From JBBQXY01 sp051004815 (GTDB taxonomy: Bacteria > Chloroflexota > Ktedonobacteria > Ktedonobacterales > Ktedonobacteraceae): DNA of 52,464 bases. A program made the position numbers and the translations under genes. The stretch lies in the NCBI GenBank assembly GCA_051004815.1, contig JBPCJY010000168.1, positions 1 through 52,464 of the forward strand, read 5' to 3'. Every line of letters starts with the position of its first letter. The stretch's first letter is position 1. This document shows positions 35,601-43,621 of the stretch, piece after piece. A model generated the notes under the pieces. The model was not told the origin of the DNA and did not search any database. It saw only the letters and a program-made list of their open reading frames with translations.

Positions 35601-35881
35601 ACATGGGCGTGATGTCGGGGACGCTGGACCTGCTGCAGCGCAGCTACGTGGGCGAGATGATCCGCGACGGCGTCCTCTACTTCAACCCCAAGGCCATGAA
35701 CCATCTGCGCGGTCTGATTCTCCCTATGCGCTTCAGAGGGCTGCTGATCGAGGTCACCTTCGAGGACGGTCGTCTGCGGGTCAGCGCCGAGGTCGACAGC
35801 CTGAACCGGTCGGTGAAATTGGGTGTCGGAGACCAGGTACGGGAGATCAGGTCCGGGGAGAGCTACACCTTCGACCTCTGA
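32624..35881 (+). CDS. Trehalose-6-phosphate phosphatase / GH65 glycoside phosphorylase fusion
   Basis: 1085 aa in two parts. Residues 1-270 are an OtsB-type HAD phosphatase: D32-Y-D34-GTLTP (nucleophile and acid), VVASGRDR, a lysine in KGKAV, and YLGD-D-ITDEDAF (216-217). From about 290 a complete GH65 protein follows: TGNGYFCTRGSAEWADVDD, then WDELYVYPFLNFRLP, and MGPDEFH with catalytic acid E781 in the (alpha/alpha)6 barrel. GH65 members with this organisation phosphorolyse trehalose, maltose or kojibiose to beta-glucose 1-phosphate. The same fusion is known in actinobacteria (for example mycobacterial OtsB1). The gene is markedly G+C-rich compared with the genes around 1-30 kb, suggesting acquisition. 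ATG 32624 is chosen over an upstream in-frame ATG at 32513 because homology begins just after it and AAAGGCAGG precedes it. Confidence 0.88.
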   Translation: MRRQIGDLPHALGEGAVLARRFVGKQPAVFLDYDGTLTPIRDRPEDAVISDSMREAVRRLAERVPVVVASGRDRTVVQELMGLDNLIVAGDHGFDIWSPTGGSIQREEGASFEGLLREVEARLRAELADIPGSLVETKQSSVAAHFRLVPEAQRPRVKEIVDAILSEHSQELKVTPGKMVFEIQPKLDWDKGKAVLYLLKALGLDRDDVVPVYLGDDITDEDAFRALAGRGIGILVGNADDPETVGRTTAADYVLNTIGEVEEFLNRLAALDSAQGKPTTPGGVSEPNPKEWTLAYDSFEPEQERLREVLTSTGNGYFCTRGSAEWADVDDVHYPGTYAHGCYNRETTIMGGHPVLNEDLINLPNWLVLKLRIGSDEPITLKNVELLSYRHEVDFRNATVIRRLRFRDRRGRETTLSSRRFVSMADMHQAALEWTIMAENWSGPVEVITALDARVINQGVARYRELEGRHLHPVASRTPCPDTISLIAQTRQSRIYVAEAVRTRVYGDSGELEAERGLYRMEDYAQQTLGVVLRQGQPVRVEKLVSFYTSHDQAINEPLDNAEKAVGRFGTFDEAFGRHQRAWDELWDDCDIRVPNDDRVQFLLRFHASHILQTCSPHTADLDAGVPARGLNGEAYRGHIFWDELYVYPFLNFRLPKITRGLLMYRYRRLDEARALARDAGYRGAMFPWQSGSDGKEETQIVHLNPRSGLWEPDLSQNQRHVSAAIFYNIWHYIQATGDTDFLLGPGAEMMMEIARFWSSIAHFNQERGRYEIHGVMGPDEFHEKYPDSAEPGLRNNAYTNVMVAWISDVAGRLLDLLPARRRRSLCERIDLTDQEIETWTEMSHKMYVPFHSDGVISQFEGWENLEELDWDAYRREYGNIQRLDRILRAEGKEPDRYKLSKQADAVLLFYQFRQDELKQIFERLGYSYTPETLRKTVAYYDARTSHGSTLSFVAYAGIYSEIDLAISWERYMVALESDVGDVQGGTTAEGIHMGVMSGTLDLLQRSYVGEMIRDGVLYFNPKAMNHLRGLILPMRFRGLLIEVTFEDGRLRVSAEVDSLNRSVKLGVGDQVREIRSGESYTFDL

Positions 35882-35886
35882 ACGGG

Positions 35887-36063
35887 GCCCAGGCAGCCTT
35901 TCACTGGGAGGTTTTTTGAAGCGCGCCGGTTTCGCCTGTCATTCTGAGCGCCGCGAAGAATCTCCGTGCGGCCCCGACGAGAGATTCTTCGCGGTGCTCA
36001 GAATGACATTCCCCCTCGCCCATGCCTTTCCCCAAAAACCTACCAGTGAAAGGCCCAGGCAGC
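35887..36063. mobile_element. Nested palindromic element with 11-bp flanking direct repeat
   Basis: Inner element 35937-36008: 28-bp inverted ends (35937-35964 with 35981-36008) matching at 27 of 28, of the widespread GAAGAATCTC/GAGATTCTTC type. Outer arms 35897-35918 and 36032-36053 form another inverted repeat (about 20 of 22). GCCCAGGCAGC is repeated directly on both sides (35887-35897 and 36053-36063), as a target duplication would be. No coding capacity. The rest of 36064-36227 holds only the SD of the next gene. Confidence 0.7.
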
Positions 36064-36227
36064 GGGGAGGTTCACCAGGCTCCAGCAAAAAGCCACACTG
36101 GTCTTTTTGCAAACCTTCCCCACAAACGCTTTGCCTGCGAAGCAATAACGAGATCATTGTGGTATTCTACCAAGAAACAGCTACCGCTATGCCCATGGCT
36201 ATTTCATACAGAATAAAGGAGCAAGCG

Positions 36228-36980
36228 ATGATCAACTCGGTGAAAGCACCGTGTGATGAGGGTGTTCTCCGTTCGCAACCTGTTCACACTCCCAGCACCC
36301 CACATGTCGGAATATGGATACTGGTCGCGACAATTCTTGGATCGAGCATGGCCTTCATTGATGGCTCCGTCGTCAATATCGCCCTGCCCGTGCTCCAGCG
36401 AGACCTGAACGCCACCTCTGCTGATGTGCAATGGGTGGTGGAGGTGTACTCCCTCCTTCTCTCCACCCTCATCCTGGTTGGAGGAGCTTTGGGCAACCAT
36501 GTTGGGCGTCGCCGTATTTATGCGCTGGGCGTGCTTATCTTTTCACTCTCTTCTATCTGGTGCGGCCTGTCGCCAACGATTACGTAGCTCATCATCGCAC
36601 GTGCGGTGCAAGGGATCGGCGGCGTGCTGCTTGTTCCCGGCAGCCTGGCGATTGCCGTCCTGAATATCGTCCTCGTGGGCGTCTTCGGTCGTACCCTTGA
36701 GCCTCGTTTGTCGGGCTTGAATCTGCCAGCCGGGGTGCAGCAGGCCATTACCGGGCAGTACATCAAGCTGGCCGGCATCGAGATCCCGCAAGGCGTGAGT
36801 GGAACGGTCCAGGCGACCATCCAGCAAGCCATCAATGAGTCCTACATCACTGGGTTCCGCACAGTGATGCTCATCTGTGCAGGGCTTGCCCTGGTCAGCG
36901 CGGTGATTTCGTGGGTGATGATTACTGGCAAGGTTGCGCATCGTGCGGGAAGTGTCGCTGGAGCGGGGCAGCACTCATAG
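36228..36980 (+). pseudogene. DHA2-type MFS gene broken by an amber codon and a large internal deletion
   Basis: ATG 36228 with AAAGGAG upstream opens a normal DHA2 exporter: WILVATILGSSMAFIDGSVVNIALPVLQRDL, motif A LGNHVGRRRIYALG. At 36585-36587 an in-frame TAG stands where a sense codon is expected (CGLSPTIT-stop-LIIARAVQGIGG). The same frame continues to PGSLAI and then jumps straight to what looks like the last helices (AVLNIVLVGVFGRTLEPRL...), losing about 250 residues. It ends at 36980. Not functional. Confidence 0.8.
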
Positions 36981-37116
36981 GTGTCTCAATACCGTTGGAA
37001 ATGGGGGGTAATGCAGCTATGGAATCGCAGATTCAACGCTAACCAGAGTTCCGCGCGGGCTTAAACAACTTTGTTTCGTCGTGTCACACAATAATTCTCT
37101 AGAACGAGAGGTACCT

Positions 37117-38247
37117 ATGAACGAAATGCACGTCGATGGAGCTGTCATCGGCTTTCGTAAGGGTGGAAAGACTCTGGCAGTGTTTCTGGCAAACCAGGGC
37201 ATGCAGATCGCGCTGATTGAGCAGTCGCAGGAGATGTATGGAGGAACCTGCATCAACATCGCCTGTATCCCCTCCAAAGCACTGGCACTCGCCGCCGAAG
37301 CGGGGATGGGTCGACATTTTACCACCTTTGAGGAGCAGGCGGCGTACTATCAGGAGGCTCTCTACACCAAAGGTCAACTGACCTCATTCCTGCGCCAGAA
37401 AAACTATGCGAACGTGAACAACAATCCCCACGCGCAGGTCATTGATGGCAAAGTCTCATTTCTGTCACCGCATGAAATGCACGTAAAGCTCAGCGCATCG
37501 GATGAGGACGTACTCGTGTACGCGGAAAACATTTTTATCAATACCGGAACCTTTCCCGCGATGTCACCGATTGCAGGTCTGACGGAGAGCAAGCGCGTCT
37601 ATAACAGTACTAGTCTGATGGAGTTGCAGTCGTTGCCCCGCGAATTGGTGGTGATCGGGAGTGGTCATGTCGGTCTGGAGTTCGCCTCAATCTATACGGG
37701 GTTTGGTTCCAGGGTCACGGTAATCGCACGATCTGGTGCCTTGCTCCCCGGCTATGACCGGGAGATCGCAGAACTCGTCCAGCACACCATGGAGCAACGC
37801 GGCATTCAATTTCGCTTTCACAGCACTGTTCAGCAGGTGCAGGATCGCGATGAGCACACGTCTGTGACGCTTTCCGATGGCGTGGAAATAGCCACCGATG
37901 CTATTCTGCTGGCTGTGGGAAGAACTCCGGTCACTAAAGACCTGGCATTAGAGAAAGCAGGGGTTGCGATGGACGAGCGCGGCTTTATCAAAGTGGACGA
38001 GTTTCTGCGCACCACAACCCCCAACATCTGGGCACTCGGCGATGTCAATGGCGGACCACAGTTTACCTACATCTCACTCGATGATTTTCGTATCGTCAGA
38101 GACCAGTTTGTCGCCGGCAAGCAGCACTCACGCCTGGATCGCCGTAACGTTCCCTCCTCGTTGTTTATTGAGCCAACCTTGTCCCACGCTGGCTTAACGA
38201 CCGAAAGGGAGCCAGACCTGAGCCTGTTTTGGAGGATCACTATGTGA
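37117..38247 (+). pseudogene. Pyridine nucleotide-disulfide reductase (RclA/mercuric-reductase-like), C-terminally truncated
   Basis: FAD-dependent disulfide reductase. Redox pair in GGTCINIACIPSKAL (CxNxxC), NAD loop VVIGSGHVGLEFASI, second FAD motif TPNIWALGDV. Two defects are visible: the first FAD loop reads VIGFRKGGKTLA, with Arg where the GxGxxG motif needs Gly, and the protein ends soon after PTLSHAGLTTE, lacking the ~75-residue dimerisation end with its catalytic His-Glu. Homologues have about 440-460 aa; this has 376. GAGAGG precedes ATG 37117; the upstream ATG at 37081 lacks support. I judge it non-functional, though the frame is otherwise open. Confidence 0.65.
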
Positions 38248-38436
38248 AGCTCTACGTATGTTAGAGCTTGCACCTGTCAGTGGTACGTTGTATAAAGCAC
38301 TGTGGACACGATACACACCATTGCAAGATGAACAAGGGATGGCAGTTTGATGAAGTCTGTTACATGTATCAGCAGCACGAATGTCGTCTATTGTCTACCA
38401 CGACCATATGACTATACGAAGGAAAGAAAAAGACTG

Positions 38437-38703
38437 ATGGCAAACCAATGTACGCATCTCGACCAGATACGAGAGGTCACTCCGAGTGCAAACGGCTGCG
38501 AGGAGTGTCTGAAAACCGGTGATTCGTGGGTTCACCTGCGCCTTTGTCTCAGCTGTGGCCATGTGGGCTGCTGTGACTCCTCGAAGAATACACACGCGAC
38601 CAAGCATTTCCATGCGACCAACCACCCGATTATCCAGTCCATTGAGCAGGGAGAAGACTGGGGCTGGTGTTACATTGACGAGATTGGACTTGCGTTTGCC
38701 TGA
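38437..38703 (+). CDS. UBP-type zinc finger protein
   Basis: 88 aa, almost entirely one UBP-type zinc finger. Ligand pattern C5-x-H7, C21-xx-C24, C37-xx-C40, C45/C46, H53, H57, H59, H63. In eukaryotes this fold binds the ubiquitin C-terminus; in bacteria, stand-alone copies occur widely with redox and stress genes and have no known function. ATG 38437 is preferred because the finger begins at residue 5 and GAAGGAAAG lies upstream; earlier in-frame ATGs lack an SD. It follows the truncated reductase, a pairing seen in other genomes. Confidence 0.85.
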   Translation: MANQCTHLDQIREVTPSANGCEECLKTGDSWVHLRLCLSCGHVGCCDSSKNTHATKHFHATNHPIIQSIEQGEDWGWCYIDEIGLAFA

Positions 38704-38769
38704 GCACTGCTTGGTCATAGAGAGCGCCCGTCGGGCCACCAGAGAACGAGTATCCAGCAGGAGAAAGAC

Positions 38770-39687
38770 ATGGAGAACATAAGCAAGACGAAGCAAGCAG
38801 CAGCGGAGCTCTGGCCCTCGTTGCTATTTGAGGCATGGAAGGACACCTGTGAGACCCTCCACATGTGGACACAGATAGTAGGGAAGGTCAGAATGGAACT
38901 GAGTCCATCTGTGAATCACTGGTGGCATGTCACGTTGTATGTCACCCCGCGGGGGTTCACCACGTCTCCCATTCCGTATCGAGGAAGCACCTTTGCCGTG
39001 GATTTTGACTTCATCGACCACACGCTCCTCATTCGCACGAGCGAGGGGGCCAGCAAAGCCTTGCCGCTGATCCCCTGTACCGTTGCGACGTTTTACCGGG
39101 AATTCATGGCCACCTTGCACTCGCTGGGCATCGAGGTCACGATCAACACGCTGCCCAGCGAAGTGCGGCATCCCATTCGCTGTGATGAAGATGAGGTGCA
39201 TGCCTCCTATGATCCCGTCTACGCCCGCCGTTTCTGGCGCATCCTGGAGCAGGTAGACCAGGCCTTCAAGGAATTCCGCTCCCCGTTTCTCGGCAAGTGC
39301 AGCCCAGTCCATTTTTTCTGGGGGAGTTTCGATTTGGCGGTGACACGCTTTTCAGGACGGCGTGCCCCCGAACGCCCAGGTGCAGATCCGATCACACGCG
39401 AAGCCTACTCGCATGAAGTGATCAGTTGTGGCTTCTGGCCAGGGGACGAAACGTTCAAAGAGCCCGCGTTCTACTCGTATACTGTTCCTGCACCGCCGGG
39501 ACTACAGGATGCCGCTCTTCGTCCCAGTGCCGCCTGGTACAGTCCCGACAAGGGCGAGTTCCTCTTGCGCTACGAGGATGTACGCAGCGCGGACGCCCCC
39601 GAACAGGTACTCCGGGAGTTCCTACAGAGTACCTATGAAGCTGGGGCGCAACTTTCGCAGTGGGATCGTGAAGCCCTGGAAAGATAG
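38770..39687 (+). CDS. DUF5996 family protein
   Basis: 305 aa matching the DUF5996 pattern: WPSLLFEAWKDTCETLHMWTQIVGKVR, NHWWHVTLYVTPRGFTTSPIPY, then FDLAVTRFSGRRAPERPGA and HEVISCGFWPGD. The family is conserved across soil bacteria and has no assigned function. No signal peptide or membrane segment. AGGAG lies shortly before the ATG, and the phosphoketolase gene follows 56 bp after the stop, so the two may share a transcript. Confidence 0.8.
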   Translation: MENISKTKQAAAELWPSLLFEAWKDTCETLHMWTQIVGKVRMELSPSVNHWWHVTLYVTPRGFTTSPIPYRGSTFAVDFDFIDHTLLIRTSEGASKALPLIPCTVATFYREFMATLHSLGIEVTINTLPSEVRHPIRCDEDEVHASYDPVYARRFWRILEQVDQAFKEFRSPFLGKCSPVHFFWGSFDLAVTRFSGRRAPERPGADPITREAYSHEVISCGFWPGDETFKEPAFYSYTVPAPPGLQDAALRPSAAWYSPDKGEFLLRYEDVRSADAPEQVLREFLQSTYEAGAQLSQWDREALER

Positions 39688-39743
39688 GCACCGTTTGATC
39701 GTCACACGTTTTGTGCGTGCAACACACGCAGAGGGAGAAGAGC

Positions 39744-42101
39744 ATGTCAACCGTTGAGCAGGCGCGTCTCCATTTGATGAACAAGTATTGGAACGCCGCC
39801 AACTACCTGACCATCGGCCAGATCTATTTACAAGAGAATGCTCTACTGAGAGAGCCGCTGCGCCCCGAACATATCAAACCGCGCTTACTTGGGCATTGGG
39901 GAACATCTCCGGGCCTCAGCTTCATTTATGTCCACTTGAATCGGCTCATCCAGGATCACGATGTTGATATGATCTACCTGGCAGGGCCAGGGCATGGTGG
40001 CCCTGCGCTGCTCGCCAATGTGTATCTTGAGGGGACCTACACCGAGGTGTACCCAAAGATCACGCAAGATGCCGAAGGAATGCGCCACTTCTTTCGCCAG
40101 TTCTCCACGCCTGGAGGGGTACCAAGTCATGTGAGTGTTCCCACCCCTGGCTCCATTCACGAGGGGGGAGAATTGGGCTACGTGCTCGCCCACGCTTTTG
40201 GCGCGGCCTTTGATAATCCGAATATGATTGCGGTGGCGGTCGTCGGTGATGGGGAAGCAGAAACCGGACCGCTCGAAGGCTCATGGAAGTGCATCAAATT
40301 TTTGAATCCGGTTCGTGACGGAGCGGTGCTGCCGATCTTGCATCTCAATGGGTACAAGATTTCTGGTCCCACCGTCTTTGGACGTGACGATGACGAGTCG
40401 ATACGCCAGGTTATCGGAGGTCATGGCTACGAAGTGCATTTTGTTGAGGGAGATGATCCCATGCAAATGCACCAGGCGTTCGCGGAAACGTTGGAGACCT
40501 GCTATGCGCACATCCGCTCGATTCAGGCAGAGGCGCGTACACATGGTTTTACAGGAGTTCCCAGATGGCCGGCGATCATCTTGCGCACTCCGAAAGGATG
40601 GACAGGACCGAAAGTGGTCGATGGACTCCCTATCGAAGGTACATTTCGTGCGCACCAGGTACCGGTAGAGAATGTGAAGACCAATCCTGAACACCTGAAA
40701 ATCCTGGAAGAGTGGATGCGCAGCTACCAACCAGAGCAGATCTTTGACGAGCAGGGACGTTTCATCTCTGAACTTGCCGCACTCGCGCCTCACGGTGAGC
40801 GGAGAATGGGGGCCAATCCCCATGCGAATGGCGGAAGAGTGCTGATCGATCTGGATATGCCCGACTTTACGGACTACGCGCGTGACGTCAAAAAGCCCGC
40901 TACCACGTACTATGAGAATACACGCGTGTTTGGGGCGTTGATGCGCGACATGTTCACGAGCAATGCCAGTCGGCAGAATTTCCGGTACTTCTGTCCCGAT
41001 GAAACCAATTCGAATCGCCTGGGGGATGTCTTCCAGGTGGAAAACCGCACGTTTGAAGAGACCATCATTCCCATTGACGACCACCTCTCTCCAGATGGAA
41101 GAGTCATGGAGGTACTGAGCGAACATCTGTGTGAGGGATGGTTAGAGGGCTATGTGCTGACAGGACGGCATGGCGTCTTCGCGACCTACGAAGCCTTTGC
41201 CATGATTATTGATTCGATGATGATTCAACACACAAAGTGGCTGGAAAAAGCCCTCGACCTCCCCTGGCGCGAACCGGTTGCCTCGCTCAACATCCTGCTG
41301 ACCTCGACCTGCTGGCGCAACGATCATAACGGTTTTAGTCATCAAGGACCGGGGCTGATCGACACCGCGCTTACAAGTAAAGGCACCGTCTCGCGCGTCT
41401 ATTTACCGCCAGATGCAAACTGTCTGCTCTCCGTTGCTGATCATTGTTTGCGCAGCCGCGACTATGTGAACCTCATTGTGATTGATAAACAACCTCACTT
41501 ACAATTTCTACCCATGCAGCAGGCCATTGAACATTGTACGCGTGGTCTTTCCATCTGGCAGTGGGCAAGCAACGCGGACAACCTTGAGCCCGACGTGGTG
41601 CTGGCGTGTGCCGGTGATGTCATGACGATGGAGACCGTGGCCGCGGCATGGTGGCTGCGCCATCACCTGCCAGAATTGAAGGTGCGCGTGGTGAACGTCG
41701 TCGACCTGATGACCCTGTACTCGCCAGATGTTCACCCGCACGGGCTCGATGACGCCACCTTCACAGAACTCTTCACAGCAGACAAGCCCGTCGTGTTCGC
41801 CTTTCACGGCTATCAGAGAGCTATCCACGCACTCATTCACGGACGGCCCAATGCGGCTCGTTTCCATGTGCGCGGTTTTAACGAACAGGGGACGACCACC
41901 ACGCCCTTCGATATGGTCGTGCTCAATAAAGTCAGTCGGTATGATCTCTGCATCCTGGCCATGCAGAATGCGACACGCCTCCACCATCTGACGCCGCCAT
42001 TCATTCAGGAATGCCATGATCTGCTGACCAAACACCATAGCTATGTCCGAACCACCTTTGAAGATATGCCAGAAGTACGCGACTGGGTGTGGACTGACTA
42101 G
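39744..42101 (+). CDS. xfp: Xylulose-5-phosphate/fructose-6-phosphate phosphoketolase
   Basis: Thiamine-diphosphate enzyme cleaving xylulose 5-phosphate (or fructose 6-phosphate) with phosphate to acetyl phosphate plus an aldose phosphate. Signature motifs are LLGHWGTSPGLSF, AGPGHGGPA, GDGEAETGPLEGSWK (ThDP-Mg), ILHLNGYKISGPT, and NDHNGFSHQGPGLID. 785 aa is the normal length. ATG 39744 follows AGGGAGAAG; the ATG at 39711 has no SD and adds unrelated residues. The next gene is an acetate kinase remnant, the usual operon partner. Confidence 0.95.
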   Translation: MSTVEQARLHLMNKYWNAANYLTIGQIYLQENALLREPLRPEHIKPRLLGHWGTSPGLSFIYVHLNRLIQDHDVDMIYLAGPGHGGPALLANVYLEGTYTEVYPKITQDAEGMRHFFRQFSTPGGVPSHVSVPTPGSIHEGGELGYVLAHAFGAAFDNPNMIAVAVVGDGEAETGPLEGSWKCIKFLNPVRDGAVLPILHLNGYKISGPTVFGRDDDESIRQVIGGHGYEVHFVEGDDPMQMHQAFAETLETCYAHIRSIQAEARTHGFTGVPRWPAIILRTPKGWTGPKVVDGLPIEGTFRAHQVPVENVKTNPEHLKILEEWMRSYQPEQIFDEQGRFISELAALAPHGERRMGANPHANGGRVLIDLDMPDFTDYARDVKKPATTYYENTRVFGALMRDMFTSNASRQNFRYFCPDETNSNRLGDVFQVENRTFEETIIPIDDHLSPDGRVMEVLSEHLCEGWLEGYVLTGRHGVFATYEAFAMIIDSMMIQHTKWLEKALDLPWREPVASLNILLTSTCWRNDHNGFSHQGPGLIDTALTSKGTVSRVYLPPDANCLLSVADHCLRSRDYVNLIVIDKQPHLQFLPMQQAIEHCTRGLSIWQWASNADNLEPDVVLACAGDVMTMETVAAAWWLRHHLPELKVRVVNVVDLMTLYSPDVHPHGLDDATFTELFTADKPVVFAFHGYQRAIHALIHGRPNAARFHVRGFNEQGTTTTPFDMVVLNKVSRYDLCILAMQNATRLHHLTPPFIQECHDLLTKHHSYVRTTFEDMPEVRDWVWTD

Positions 42102-42120
42102 CAGGAGGTTTCGAACGACG

Positions 42121-42345
42121 ATGAAGATAGTCGTGCTCAATGCTGGCTCAACACGCTTGTCGGTGGGAAAACGCAGGTGCTCAGCCAACTCACGGAGATC
42201 GACATCGTCGGTCATCGCGTCGTTCATGGTGGACAGGAGTATCGAGAGGCGACAGTGATCACTCCTACCGTCAAGGGCGTCATCAAACGCCTTGCTGAGT
42301 TTGCTCCGCTGCACAATCCCGTCAATCTGGAGGGCATGTCAAGGC
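42121..42345 (+). pseudogene. Acetate kinase remnant
   Basis: ATG 42121, preceded by AGGAGG, begins MKIVVLNAGST as acetate kinases do. Homology then jumps, in a different frame, to LTEIDIVGHRVVHGGQEYREATVITP and LAEFAPLHNPVNLEGM, near residues 75-125 of the normal enzyme. It ends there; the remaining ~270 residues, including the catalytic core, are missing. So about 60 residues and the frame are lost at the front and the whole back half is gone. The following ~260 bp hold a 70-codon frame (42292-42504) with a GQRKFYLGFYTTLDIAQLMYW segment that I do not recognise. Confidence 0.8.
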
Positions 42346-42606
42346 CAACGTAAATTCTACCTTGGCTTCTATACAACGCTGGATATCGCACAACTCATGT
42401 ACTGGACGCAGATCCTGAATGCTGGACATCTGCTTCCACTGGCTCTGGATGATGCGGGTCTCTTCCCTGGAGAAAAAACGTCCCTCCACCTGCTGGCAGG
42501 ATAAGGAAATGAGATTCTATGCTAACTCCGAAAAAGGTAGGGAATCGCCGTCGGAAAATGCTCCTGTAACAGAATCCAGCGCAAGGAAGAAAGCGCAAGC
42601 TCTCTA

Positions 42607-42849
42607 TTATCGAATATCCTGAGCCATATACCGAATGAGAACTCCTAGATCATTGACCCATTCGATCCATATAACAGGCTGTATCCATTCGTCACGAGCT
42701 GCTGTTCTGACTTCCAGAACGCCATTTCGCCTGCGGGCTCGCGTGATCTTCCGTCTCCTGGACTGGCCTTCAATCTGTGCATAGGTTTTATAGTGCTGGC
42801 AAAGCAAGTTAATGTCCCTGACATTGACCAACGCGTAGGCTTTTTCCAT
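42607..42849 (-). CDS. Small basic protein, unknown function
   Basis: 80 aa from ATG 42849, chosen because AAGGAAGGAGA lies 6 nt upstream; the longer frame to 43077 overlaps the preceding gene and is not credible. N-terminal MEKAYALVNVRDINLLCQHYKTYAQIEGQ, a basic cluster RRRKITRARRRNG, then a C-terminus with WIQPVIWIEWVNDLGVLIRYM. The basic stretch could touch nucleic acid. It starts 25 bp after the 248-aa gene, so the two form an operon. I recognise no family. Confidence 0.5.
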   Translation of the reverse strand: MEKAYALVNVRDINLLCQHYKTYAQIEGQSRRRKITRARRRNGVLEVRTAARDEWIQPVIWIEWVNDLGVLIRYMAQDIR

Positions 42850-42874
42850 CGTATGTCTCCTTCCTTTGCTCACA

Positions 42875-43621
42875 TTACGAATATTCTTTGGCATAATAAG
42901 CATCATGATCTTGGGGACCATCAATCGTGATGGGGACATATGGTGTTGTCGAGTCTTCTGGCCGATATCCATGCTTGGCGATAAAGGTAGCACGAAGTTG
43001 CTTCCCATGCGCTTCCATGAGTGGAGCGATCTGGTCTTTGGCAAGGTTTTCCGGCGCATCAAAAAGTTGGAGCGCATACCTGCTCATGGCCAACATCAGT
43101 TCCAATTCTTCGACAGTACTCAGATCACGCACCACTCGTACAGTATCAGGTTGCTCACAGAAAACGCTATCAGGACTCGGCATTGGTAGGCCATTCCAGC
43201 GACACAACTTCTCAAAGGCCAGTTTATCTGTTTCATAGATCATGATGCGCAGCGTATAGCGTTGCCGGATATCGCCCGTATTCCCACGATTGCGCAGGAG
43301 GCCAGGGTGGATACGTTCGCGTTCTCTCGCCAAGTCATAGAGTTCTGGATGATCTGCGTACGTCTTTCGAAGCTCATCACGGATCTCCAGCATCGTACAA
43401 CCCTGTCCCTTCAATTTTCGGTGGAGACCTCGATTGCTCTGCGCCGTTTCAATGCGTTGCCGAATCCACGTTTCATCATATCCCTGTTTACGCCAGGTTG
43501 GGATATGTCGTTCGCACCAGAACGTGAAGCCTGACTCCATTTCTGAGGCATCCTCAAATGAGGCATCAATGAGCATCTCTATATACTGCTCACGAGTCAC
43601 CAGAGTGGCTTCCTCTTCCAT
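42875..43621 (-). CDS. Hypothetical protein, first gene of an unrecognised two-gene operon
   Basis: 248 aa, cytoplasmic. ATG 43621 has AGAGG 7 nt upstream; a TTG one codon earlier is less likely. Features: an acidic start, FWCERHIPTWRKQGYDETWIRQRIETAQSNRGLHRKL (a W...GY...WI..RI pattern loosely like Bro/DinD-type phage proteins), KGQGC and a C-terminal YRPEDSTTPYVPITIDGP. No catalytic motif is evident. Paired with the small basic protein downstream. The W-rich pattern is only a hint; I would not assign a function. Confidence 0.55.
   Translation of the reverse strand: MEEEATLVTREQYIEMLIDASFEDASEMESGFTFWCERHIPTWRKQGYDETWIRQRIETAQSNRGLHRKLKGQGCTMLEIRDELRKTYADHPELYDLARERERIHPGLLRNRGNTGDIRQRYTLRIMIYETDKLAFEKLCRWNGLPMPSPDSVFCEQPDTVRVVRDLSTVEELELMLAMSRYALQLFDAPENLAKDQIAPLMEAHGKQLRATFIAKHGYRPEDSTTPYVPITIDGPQDHDAYYAKEYS

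Noticed and set aside
36585..36587. Readthrough or selenocysteine at the MFS stop, given the nearby selC
   Set aside because: The codon is TAG, not TGA, and the gene also lacks about 250 residues after it.
42121..42258. In-frame TGA in the acetate kinase remnant as a selenocysteine codon
   Set aside because: The homologous continuation is in a different frame and large parts of the enzyme are missing.
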